Of a stretch of 64,000 bases of DNA, positions 25,401-37,400 are shown piece by piece; within the stretch, counting starts at the first letter, position 1; each line of letters starts with the position of its first letter. Under the pieces are notes generated by a model that was not told the DNA's origin, searched no databases, and saw only the letters and a list, made by a program, of their open reading frames with translations. The position numbers and the translations under genes are program-made. Source of the stretch: Salvator merianae. Its lineage: Eukaryota > Chordata > Lepidosauria > Squamata > Teiidae. The stretch covers positions 8,462,056-8,526,055 of the forward strand of contig QVOM02000126.1 in the NCBI GenBank assembly GCA_003586115.2, in the 5' to 3' direction.

Positions 25401-28400
25401 CTGGTGGGCCACAGTGTGAGACAGAATGCTGGACTAGATGGGCTGTGGCCTGATCCAGCAGGGCTTCTCTTATGTTCTTATGCTAAACAGGCATCAGGTG
25501 CATGCATTCCTTTTGATTACTTCCCCCTGCTGTGCTTTTTCTAATGCTGGAAAGCCCCCTACCTTCAACTGCCTCTTCCTCTTGAAATTTTCCTCACATC
25601 CCATCCCATCTTTCATTGCCCCCATCTGCCTACCACACTTTTTCTAACATTCAGATCACCCCCCACCAAAGGTCTCCAGCAAGTTCCTCTAAACCCCAAT
25701 TTCCCATTAATATCAGTTGCTTTATTTGTGCTGTTTCAATTTATACACTATATTTTTAAAAAACCAAAGCCTAGTACAAATCAAAGTATTACAGCACTAA
25801 AAACCTAAATCCTTCACTTTCCACATGCACACTTTCTACCATGTTCCCATTTAAGCATATGTCACTCCATAAGAAACATCAGCTTCTCCTAATGAATGTT
25901 CTTTCCAATAGGCGTGCATGAGAATTTCAGAAGACCAGTTTGCTAATCCCAAGATAAGCAAACAGGAGTAAAAATCATACTGCTGAAGAGTTTAGCAAGC
26001 CTTTTCAGTCAGCCCACCGACAAGAGAATTTAGTACACATTCCAAAGAGCAAAAAGGGGAAAATCCAGAAAGAAAACAAACATTAAAACCACATGGCCAG
26101 GGCTGAAAGTCTCATGCACTTTGACGAGGAGGAACATACATCAAGCCTGGAGGAGCAATCTAGATATACACTGGGATGTGTCAAGCCTACATCGCTGGCT
26201 GGCAGAGATAGCAGGTGGTGCTACAGTGTTTCACATGGGTTGGCTGGAGAAAGCATTCACCTCTATTCCTTTTGTGCCTTCAAGAGCCTACACACAACTG
26301 TGGCAAAAGTGTGAAGGTGCAAAGAAAACTTATTGAACTAGAATGGCTAAGGCTGGGAAACTAAGAACGCAGCTAACAGAAGGCAAGTCTCTAGGCAGTG
26401 AAGAACACAGAGCCATTATAGGTCAGCAACAGATAGCAAACTTGTACAGTTGCAAAGATTGGATGTTCTTACTCTCAGGGTCAGTATGGCTATCTGTGAC
26501 CAGCATGTAAAGAAACCAGCAGCTCTTGTATCATAAAAGAAAACATCTCTGTGAAAGCCCACATTCACCAAGCATGATGCAAAACCATTCTGTAAAAGTA
26601 TATAAAAAGTCTCTGTATTTAGTGAAAATTGTGGCCCTGCCCAAAAGGAGAAGGTGCCTCAGAATAAATTGGAACAGATAGAGTTAAATCCTACTGCTCC
26701 TCCTTGCAATAACTGACAGGTGGAGCTGTGGACAACAAAAAACAAATATGCAATGAGGATCTCAGTTATCAAGCCAGAGCAAGACCCTGAAGAGAGGATG
26801 AGTGTGCCACATAAAACAAGACCATTAACTGTAGGAAGGGGCCAGTTTATTCTGAGGAGTCTCTAGAATGAACTTTCACATAAGCAGTGGCGTAGGAAGG
26901 GGGGGTGGGGGGACAGTCCGCCCCGGGCGGCACGTTGTCCCGGGCGGCCCATGGAACCAGGTCCCCCCGGCGCGCCGTATAACAAGCGCGAAGGTGAGCA
27001 CGCTGTGGTGCAGCACCGCCCGCTGCCGTGGCGTGCTCGCCCGCTCGCTCGCCCCCCGCCCGCCCGCCCAGCAATCATCGGGGCGGCGGCAGGAATAGGA
27101 AGCTGCAGGGCGGGGCGCCGTTTTGCCCCGGGCGGCAAAAGGGTTAGCTACGCTGCTGCACATAAGTGAACAGAGGGCCCCAGAAAAATTGCAGCAGATA
27201 GGGGCTTACAAAGCTCTTCAACTATAGGGTAAGAAATAGATCCATAGGCTCCTGAAGGGACCTCCACCCAAGTAACAAAGAAAAGACTTGTCCTGTTGTG
27301 TCCAAAACCACATGCTGAAGGACTCTGCAACCAAAAGCTGCTTCCGCAGAGCAGATCTGGTCCAACCCGCAGAGCTGAGAAAAGGTGGAAGCTGGTTTCC
27401 AAGCTGCAGCCTTACATATGGACAGAAGCATCTCTCAGGAAGGCAGCAGATGTTGACACTGAATGCATAGAATGCACCAACCTTTTGATTCATCAGGTTC
27501 AACTTTTTGACTTATCATGCTAAGGAAATGCAGGCCCTTTACCAGGGTGCGATAACCTTCACCAATGCTTTCATGCCCAAATTAGAAGAATTGAAAGCCA
27601 CAAACTAGAGGTGTGCCTAACGCCCTAGATGGTACCATTTCTTCTCTAAAAAAGTGCTTTGGCAAGGACAGTCAATGAAACTCTTGGGACCTATGAAATG
27701 TGGAATCTACCCTGGGTCTAAATAAAGGGTCCAAGCTAAGGATCACCAAATCAGATATAAAGGTATAGAGTGATTTGGGCATAGAAAGGTTGCCAAGTCA
27801 AAGATTCTACAGGCAGAAGTGACAGCAGTAAGGAAGGCCACCTTGTATGAAAGAAGACTGAGGGGAGCTTCTCTGACTGGTTTCAAGGAGGCATCCTTCA
27901 GGGCTGAGAGAAACAGATGTAGGTCCCTCATGGGGAATCTATGGACCACAGGAGGAGAAAGAGCCCTCAACTCCTAAACTCAATAGAAGCTAATTTTGGA
28001 ATGGAAAAAGATCCTTGTAAACTATTTGGAGCACGCCATGGAAAGACAGTGTTGATGATGACGATCTTGCAATTAACAGTGGCCTTATTTAGATAAGGGG
28101 GCAGATACCAGTGATTATAGCATCCAGTTCCACCTAGCACTGGCAAGAAATGCTTGCTGGTACTTCCCCCACCCCAAACCTGCAAGTCAGTTTCATTTTT
28201 CCTGGGCTTCCAACACTAGAAAAGGATCGCTATCTGAGGTATCCAGGGACAGGTTCCTGCACCACCTCTAATGGAAAACAAATAGTCTGTTCTAGCAATA
28301 GTCACTTTTTTGAACATTCTGAACCAAGCATTGTTATTTTCATACTGTTTTTCAAACTAATTTTCCAGGTTAGAAAAATACCAAAATTGTTCATAGAATC

Positions 28401-31400
28401 ATAGAATTGGAAGGGACCTCCAGGGTCATCGAGTAAAACCCCCTGCTCAATGCAGGATTCACTAAAGCATCCCAGACAGATGTCTGTCCAGCCTTTCCTT
28501 GAAGACCTCCAGTGAAGGAGAGCCCACCATCTCCTGTGGTAACCTGTTCCATTGACTGATCGCCCTTGCTGTCAGAAAGTTTTTTCTCATATCTAGTCTG
28601 TATCTACTCCCTTGAAGTTTCATCCCATTGTTTCTAGTCCTTCCTTCTGGTGTAAGTGTGAATAGGGCCAATCCCTCTGTCTTGAAAGATAATGGAAAGA
28701 GCTTGGGCATGAAGGTTTGGAAACTCGGAGTTGTCTGGGCATTAGAGTTTCCTTCTCTGCCAGCGTGATCCGAAGGAATGTGAACAGAAAAAACTGTGAG
28801 AGCTGCTGGAAAAGATGATCCGTGGTCCATCCCACCACCTTAAGGACTCCACTCTGGATTATCTGTTAGGGTTTACACCCTTAGCCTTTCCCAAGGCTCT
28901 CACTAGGCACTGAGGCTATTTTACCTATAGCTGGGAAACACCAATGAGCTTCCAAGGCAGAGTGAGGATTCGAATCAAGAGACTCTTGGATTCCAGCCTA
29001 GTGCTCTTAACTGCTTCACCATCAGGGGGCAATGCTTATCCAAATTAGGAAATCTAATCATAGAATCATAGAATCATAGAATCATAGAGTTGGAAGGGAC
29101 CTCTAGGGTCATCGAGTCCAACCCCCTGCTCAATGCAGGATTCACTAAAGCATCCCAGACAGATAACTGTCCAGCCTCTCCTTGAAGACCTCCAGCGAAG
29201 GAGAGCCCACCACCTCCTGTGGTAACCTGTTACCCAGCGAAATAACCCAGCGAAAGTATAAACAGCCTCAAACCATTCAGTTCAGGGTTCGAAATTATTT
29301 TCATAGACCTTGTAATGAAAGTCTTCACCTGATGATATAAAATATAGCAAGCTGAGACCACATGAATAGTATTGTGCAGATTGAGCACCTCTGGGAATCA
29401 GTTGCTGCACAAACCTTAGATGGTGAGGAAACATGGAGAACCTCAGAAGATGGTCTCAGTGAATGGGCAGGTTGATGTGAAGAGAAGTGATCATTTCCAT
29501 GGATGGTTTCACTGTAACGTGGCACAGTCTACAGGTTAAAAGAAAAATTAGCTTAGGCTCTTTTATATAATGCACATTCCTAATGCAGTAAACATATCAC
29601 AAGGAAGTAAACTGCTCCACTAGGGTACAAATGTGTCATTCTTCTGAGAGTGTGATTCTTCAGACTGCAGTTTTGATCTTCTATAGTCAGTTAAATGCAA
29701 TGGTTCTCCACGTAACAGTGTTACAAACTGATCTTGTTTGCTGCACTATGTAATATGAATAATTGCTTGTTATGGGTGCACTCCAGTTTTGCGTTGCATG
29801 GTGGTTTGCTAGAACAAAACCACTGAGATATTTACTTGTTTTAGTTGCCCAAAACATACCTATGTGGCAACCTCACAAAAGTGAAAACGGAGAGCTTTCC
29901 ATAGGGTAAGACAACCATATCTGAAACAGCCACAATCTAAGGAAGTATTTGCAATAGAACCAAAGCTTTCCCATCTTCTAAGTCACTATTCAAATGTTAA
30001 AACCCACTATATAGCCAAGAATTACACATATCTATACAAAACAGAAAGGACCTTCATGGTCCATACTGCTGCCAGCCCTTGGTCCAAATTACATCAAAGG
30101 ACCATTCAAGTTGCCAACAGTTTTAAGTAGAGCTGCACCCACTCTGATGCTTTATGGTGACCAGCTTGCTTAATAATGATGCTAACCAGCTTACTTAATA
30201 ATGAGGCAGCAAAATCCTAAGTTTGGAGACTTCCCAGAGGCAAGATACACCAGGCGAACTATAGTTCAAATTAAGCTATAACAGAACCTCTTTAAGGTTA
30301 CTAAAAGTGGGCCAGGGATGGATGAGCGAGGGCAAATATTTTCTGGGGCCATGGTTTTGTGATTATTTTCCTTGCTGTTGCTTGCTTTTACTGTGTTAGC
30401 ACAACTCTTCTGCTACAATCTCCCATTCTGAAGTCTGCATTTATTACTACCCCATTTTATTACACAAACCAAAGTTTTCAATTATAGGATCTGCAATCCA
30501 GAAAAAGAGGGAAGGAGATCCATTTTCCCAGATTGCACACTTTATAACTGAACATTTTGATTTGGATAATGAAATGCGAAAGGCATTTGGTCTGGTCCAC
30601 ATGATGTTAAAACTTTAAATCAAATCATTACCTTTAAAATATAGTAAAATACAAATTAATGTTATTGTTATTTACTCTACTTGTTCATGTTACACAACTT
30701 TTTCTTATGGTATCTGCATTTAGTGATCTTGGAATAAGCAGAATTTTTCCCATTTAAATTAGTGAAAAAGGACATTGATACTTACCACAAGATGGGGTTC
30801 TGGAAGATATAGAAGGAAGAAATGCCTATGCTGGTGATCTTTCTGCTACCAATCAAGGAAGCAGCAAACCGTAAGCCTAAACAGTGGTACCTTGGTACTC
30901 AACTGCCTTGAAACTCATCAAGTTTTGGTACTCAACACATTTCGATGTGAAAGTTTTGTCTTGATACTCATTGTTTGGTACTCAACATGCAAGCTAGAAC
31001 TGGTCAGTGCAGATTGCCTCGTGACTCGCTGCCCTTTCCAGCCAAAACAAAGGGTCACTTGTTAGTCATGCGGTAGCTCTTGCCCTATGCATGTCCCCTT
31101 GTGGTCTTATCGTGGCTTCTGTGGTCATTTTGTGTATTTAATCTAAGTACATTACATTAACGATGAGAGCCAAGCTATGCCTGTGTAAAAGTCTTGTTGG
31201 CACCAATACCCCAGTCTTTCTGGAGCTTAGCTGCCCACACAAGTACTCCAGAGCCTCAGAAAGAATCTAGGAAAAACCAGACAACTTCTGTTTCCTAGTG
31301 AGAGGGAGGACCAGGCATTCCCTTCCTCTCGGTCTTCCTCAACACCATCTCACAATAAGTATTAAATGTCCTTTTCTCGGAAGACAGACCCGGGAAGGAA

Positions 31401-34400
31401 TGCTATGCTGGGATGTACCCAAGCATGACCTCCCTGGGAGGGAGACTAGGGAGCATCTGGGTCCAAAATCTGTTGCAGCACCTGTCTCCCAAAGGTAGCT
31501 TGTAACGGTGAGAGAATGCCAAGGGCCCTTGCCGCGTCATTGCACTGCATATCTTTTACACTGATGCCCTTTTCAGGAAGGCTGTTGAAGATACTGCAGA
31601 CCAGATGAAATGAGCCCAAATCTGCTGAAGTGGGTCCTTTCTTTGGGCCTTATATGTCACTCTGATACAGTCCGAGATCGAAGAGGCTATTGGTCTTCAC
31701 CAAACCTCTCTCTCCTCTTCTATGAGGGTGAAATAAGGCAATCAGAAATCTGACCGCCTAAACTGTGAGGTGCATTGCACATATGTGAGAACTGCCCTTC
31801 TCACATTCAGTAGATGCCACTACTGTCCCAAGGGAAAGGATGGCTGTGGGCGAAAAGAGAGTATGTGAATCTTCTGCAGTTCACTTGGCAACACTAGTTG
31901 TCCAAGGACAAGGCTACTTACTAATTCTGATATAAGCTTGACAGACAAGAGCCACTAAGAAAGCTGCCTTACGCATAAGATCAAACCAAAAGACAGAACT
32001 ATTAAGGGTTTGAATAGGGGCTTTGTGACTGCCCTTAACCCAAGATTAAGGTGCCATTGAGAGAATCTATGACAAACTGGCTCCCCCAGGCAGAAACCAC
32101 CTAACACATGGCTGGAGACGATAAGGAAGGATCTATTTATGTCTACCACTGCCACCAAGTCTGCAGATTGCTTCTTAATAGGGTTAAATCTGAGGTCCAT
32201 TTGATTCCTTTTTGAAGAAAAGCTATAATGTCCCTTACAGAAGGTGAAACTCCTTCCAAGTAATTTTATATATAAACAGCGGCGGTCCGTGCCTTTAAGA
32301 GCGGGTGTTTGCTCCCGCGCCATCACCATTTGCAGGGCCACCGAGCCTCCGCAGTGACCTGCTGTGTCACTACGGAGGCTCGGTGGCCCCGTGAACGGCG
32401 ATGGCGTGGGAGCGAACACCTGCTCTTAAAGGCACGGACCGCCGCTGTATATAAATATGGTAGATTTCCTTTTACCTGTCAAGATGTGTCAATAACTGGA
32501 TCAGAATACCCTGCCTTCCTTAGTTCCTGCTTTTTAGCAGCCACACAATTCGCCTTAACCAGGCTCGTTCAGAATTAGTTATCCCTTTTGCAACAGCAAA
32601 TCTGGCTAATAGGGAAGAAAAAGTAGACTGCAATGGACAATCTACATGCTCAGTATGGCGCCGCAAGAATGACTGTGGCTTTCAGCCTCCAGACTCTGGC
32701 TAGGAAGTAGGTCAGGAGAGGTATGGGTGAGAATGCATACATCAGTCCTCAAGGCTAGAGATGTGGCAGAGCATCAGCCTCTTCCACAAAGGATGCTTGT
32801 AGTGTGAGAAGAAGTGGGGCATCTGGCTGTTGGCTGAAAAGGCAGAAATCCATTAGTGGGAGTCCCCAGGTATAAACTAGAAGCTGCAACACATCTTCGT
32901 TCAGAAAACATTCTGCTGCTGGGAGCAAATGACAACTGAGGGTACCTACTGTGAGGTTCAGTGCTCCGGTATGTGCAGAGCAGAGGGAAACAAAAGGTTA
33001 ACCTCTGCCCATGTGAAAATCTGGTTGGATAGGTTCATCAGAGATCAGGACCTGGTGCTACCTTGCCTACAGATGTGGGCCATTGCCACTGCGTTGTCAG
33101 TTCTAAGCAGAACATGCCTACCCAACACTAGATGCTCAAAAGATGTCAGCAGGGACAACTGGACAGTCCTGTACGATAGTCAATTAATCAAATGACTCTC
33201 TTGCACCAATCTGTCCATGCAATGGCTACCCCACCTTCTAGGCTTGCATCGGTAGCCACAACTACCTGATCAGGTGAGGAAATAGGGCAGTCCTTTAATA
33301 GGTTTCATGGATCTAACCACCAACCAAGGGAGTGTTTAACTTCTGGTGGAAGTGAAAGAAAAACTGGTCACTCTGCTCCTATGGCCTTAGAATATTTATT
33401 TATTTGTATTTTTATCCTACCCTATACCAAAAGGCCTCAGAGCGGGCTACAACCATAAAACAAAATATAAAAAGGATACACTAAAAACAGTAACAGTGCC
33501 TGAAATTGATGAATAGAACAACTGCAGCCATTGTAATGGCCTTGCATTGGACTTTATCCATGGGATTAGATCTATCATGGAGATAATTTTCCCTAAAAGA
33601 GATGCCAGCTAGAGTGAAGAGGACACCACTGAACTTTAACAGATTAATTAAGGCATTTAACAGTTTGGAAGCAGGATGGATAGAACCATCTGCTATGTTA
33701 AACAACACCTCAAGATGCATCAGGGATTGGGATGGTTGTAGAGAACTGTTAGCCCTGCTGATGATGAAGCCATTAGCTAGCACAGAGATCCATTCTGTTT
33801 TGTACCTAGAGGAGCTCATAATTAAAATATCATCAAGATAGGAAAACAGGGAAATGCTCAGAAAGCACAGGACTTCCATGAGTGATGATAACACATTTAT
33901 AAGTATTCTGGGTACTGAGGCCAAGCCGAAGAATAGACCACAAATTGGCCAAAGACTGGGGTCATGAGGAAATGCTACAACCCTGGTGAATTGGGATATG
34001 CATGTATGCATCTTCAAGATCAAGCAAAAGTAGGAAGTAGCCAGCATCCATCATGTCCCTGATGGACACGAAAGACTTCATCTTAAACTTTATCCTTCTT
34101 AATACCTTAATTGACAAACTGCAGATCAAGAACAGAGCACCAATCTCTAGTTCTCCTAGGGACTATGAAAATAAATGTATTTATTTATAACATTTGTATC
34201 CTGCCCTTCACCTGAAGGTCCCAGGAGAGGTCACAACATATGATAAAACACAGATAGTAAAACATATTTAAAATATAACTCCCTTGCCCCTTTGAGCGTG
34301 AAGTATTAGTTTAACTACTCCAAGATCCCTGAGACAGGAAAGAGTCTTTAAGGGACTCAATAAACTGGAAGAGTGAAGTTCTTGAAACTCTAGCCTGTAA

Positions 34401-37400
34401 CCAGATTGAACCTCATCTAAAACCCAAGAATCAACTTTAGATCTTTGCCAAATTGAGGCAAAAAACTGTAAACAGTTACCCACTTCATGGGATGTAGCAG
34501 CAAGATAAAGTACAAAAGGGACGCGAAGTAGGCAAGAAAGACGTTCCCACTTCTGAAGAACCATCTTTTTGAAGAACTTAGGAAAATGAGGAAACAGTGC
34601 CTGCTTCATGGGGGTCAAAAGCAGATCTGCCACCTCTGAAGCCAGACCAGGAACTTGTTCCACTGATTCAAGGTTGAGAGCAAATTGGAAAAATCCTTCA
34701 ATTGAAAAAGCATGGCAGAGAAGACAGATGAACTGCTTCCCTCTCTGATTTCTATTGATCATCCTCTTCCTCATCTAGGAGCCAACTGAACAGCTTCAAG
34801 CTATCTTGATCACTACAGTAAAATTCAGCATGAAAAGAAACAATGAAAGAGCATCGTCTCCAGCACTGGAGTGTTCAGAGATGCATTCTGCCAAGCCTCC
34901 AGCAGACTGTGCTGGAGAGCCTAGGTGGAAACACCTGCCTTCTGATATGCCACCACTAGGCGGCACTCAGGAGTAGCAAACTTGACCCAACTGCAGCTGA
35001 ATTGTAAAGTGTAAAACCACCAGGTGGTGCTTGAGGATAAAAATCACTGCAAAGAGTAACTGACTCTGACCAATCCATTATAAATACCTCTGTGGTATGT
35101 ACCAGTCCTTGTTTTAATTTATCTGAAACTTCTATGTATTATATTCATTTTCGTATTTTGTAAACTGATACGGTCATTTGCTTAGTCAGTAAACTTATTC
35201 ATTCATTCATTGCAAAGAGCTGAGCTATCACAGGTGTGGGATTTTCAGGTGCCTGACAAGAGGCAGAACCTTCCTCCACTGTGCTAGTCATGGCAGCTGT
35301 TTTTGCAGTGTCTTTGGGCAGACGGGAAGAAACTGCTCCATCAGATTCCACTTTTTGGGAGGTTTGCCTGAGCCTTCTTCGGACCTTGCAGGTGGGGGGG
35401 GAAAGACTCGGCTTCCTCACTACGCCCGCATTTATGCTTTTCTTTATTCCGGGCAGCATGCCCTTTGGCTGACCTCCTGCTCTTTTTAAACTGAGGGAGA
35501 GGAGGGGAGGAAACCTGGGAATCAGAATCCAGGGGCAAGAGACTTTGTAGACTTGTGGCTGCAGCGCCCGTGCTCCTCTTGAGTTTCATCAGAGGAAGAA
35601 GCCCCTCGAAATATCACGGAGGCAAGCGAAGTCCGGCCACAGCACACCCAATCCCCACGGAAGACCTGCTGCTAACAATCCGCCCCTGACTAGGTAGAGG
35701 GGAAGAAGGCAGATTGCTTGTTGAAAGTTTGAGCTGCACCTTCATTTTGTAAAACTCTAACATAACCCTGCCTCACTTCAGAGAGGAATGCGGCCGAATT
35801 AGCCACGGGGGACGACGACGGGGACCAGTACCGTCACCATAATGCGGGGGGGGGAACGGGACCAGGCCAGCGTCTGAGGCTGCTGTGTAGGATCGCAATG
35901 TGTGACGAATCTCCATTTGATCTGCTGGACAACTTGAGGCCCATTTCATCTCCCAGTGTTTGACTGGACCCCCAAATTCTCTTATCGATGTTGGGGGTGG
36001 GGAACAGACTCACAGTGGCTGCTTCTGTGTCCAAGTTCATAAAAATCGCCTCCTGGTGTTGGTGGGAGGGACTGAATGCTGCAGAAGTGACCTCCCGCTG
36101 TTGAGGGGATGGACTGAGTTTCCCCCCTTCACTGGCCACCTTCTGACGGTTAAAGGAAGGAGCATCTCCAACGGCCCTTCCAATCAGGAGGGCAGGAAGG
36201 CAGAGAAGAGGGGGCTCCGATACAGCAGGCTACGCCCTGGATGGCTCGGCTGTGGGGGTTCGAGTAAACAAAGAGAGCAGCTTCTCTGCAATTACCCTGT
36301 CAAATCTGCATCACCGACGAGGGTCCCACTCCACTGGGAAGCGGCCAGCTGGGGATGAAGCAAGACCCCTAAAGCATACAGTCCATGAAGTTATTTAATT
36401 ATGTTTAACTCTTACAAATTTTATCTTTTTACTGTTGTGACTGCCCTGAAACCTTTGGGTGAAGGGCAGGATATAAATACTAAGATAAATAAATAAATAA
36501 ATAAAAGAAGCCAATAGCTGAGGAACTTTGTGCTTCCCTGAGGTAAACAACTGGGGCTGCTGAGTTCTAGACTGGGCATTTAAACTCCAGAAGGATTGAA
36601 GGTTTAGCACCAGCCAGACTTTTATACAGGCTTAGGGCTGGAAAACCATTCAGCAAAGGCATTTCCAGTTCCATCGTCTAAGAACAATTGGTTCCGTTAT
36701 CTTGATTTTTACTACACAGTCTGTTTTCAAGAAGTTATTAGGTATAGATAAAGACGGATTGCTATATTTTATTCTATTGATATCAAATGCTTGAAACCAA
36801 GAGATAAAGGAAAAAAACAACGCCAAACCTTCTTAGAACTATTCATGTCCGATTTCCATTCTTTAGCATCCTGTAAAAGCAGAGAGGGGAAAGGATATTA
36901 TTACATTTGACACAAAGTTCATGTATACAAAGTATCCATATGTTTCCTCTGAAGGCCATGGGCAATGTAATCATTCAGCCTGTAATCTCCTCATATTCTG
37001 ACTGAAAGGAACAGCTCATAAATAAAATTCCTTTATTTGTCACATTAAAAGGCCAAATATTTACTTATCTCAAGCTTGGCTTTGAAATTTAAGTGTTATC
37101 ATCGGGTGTATATTAAATGCAAAAATACAACCCAGAATGCCATCAAGAGATTCTGATGAGAGGCCCTTCTGGTAGCTGCAGCTTTTATCAAACAAACTCA
37201 TGAGTTTATCAAATAAACTCATAAGGATGCTTCTGTTTACAAGTGGGTAATCCCAGTTCCCTCAGTGAGGGACACGTGCAAGTAGCAGAAAAACTATTTA
37301 CATTTTAAATATGTTTTAGGTATTTTGTCCTTTTATTGTTGACCCATCCTGGGGCCTTCAGGTGAAGGGCATGATATAAATTCTTAAATAAAGTAAAGCA

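Larger units (their letters stand above)
31250..36340 (-). mobile_element. DIRS-type retroelement (tyrosine recombinase class), decayed
   Basis: Order along the minus strand: a GC-rich gag-like part (36140-35200), reverse transcriptase (about 34770-33480), RNase H (about 33290-33050) and tyrosine recombinase (about 32300-31480). Recognisable pieces are [30 protein letters not shown], the catalytic SYLDDILI (YLDD at 33829-33840), [19 protein letters not shown] (RNase H) and, near the end, EKGISVKDM. Stops and gaps break every part. Later insertions at 32277-32447, 33388-33505 and 34168-34270 interrupt it. Ends not defined. Confidence 0.75.
23684..36828 (-). other. KIAA0586 intron 11 (13.1 kb, repeat-filled)
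   Basis: Contains the DIRS elements, hAT-type MITEs, CR1 tails and short repeats listed separately. The stretches 24060-25070, 25490-26880 and 29250-30890 hold nothing I can assign. Confidence 0.7.

Noticed and set aside
26863..27169. CpG-island promoter with overlapping frames on both strands
   Set aside because: The GC-rich block is bounded exactly by hAT-type termini and an 8-bp duplication, so it is a transposon.
28462..28830. 122-residue minus-strand frame
   Set aside because: Its C-terminal half is the CR1 ORF2 tail; the copy is truncated.
33481..34774. Two long minus-strand open frames that might be a host gene
   Set aside because: They read as DIRS reverse transcriptase (YLDD motif and flanking blocks), broken by stops and a later insertion.
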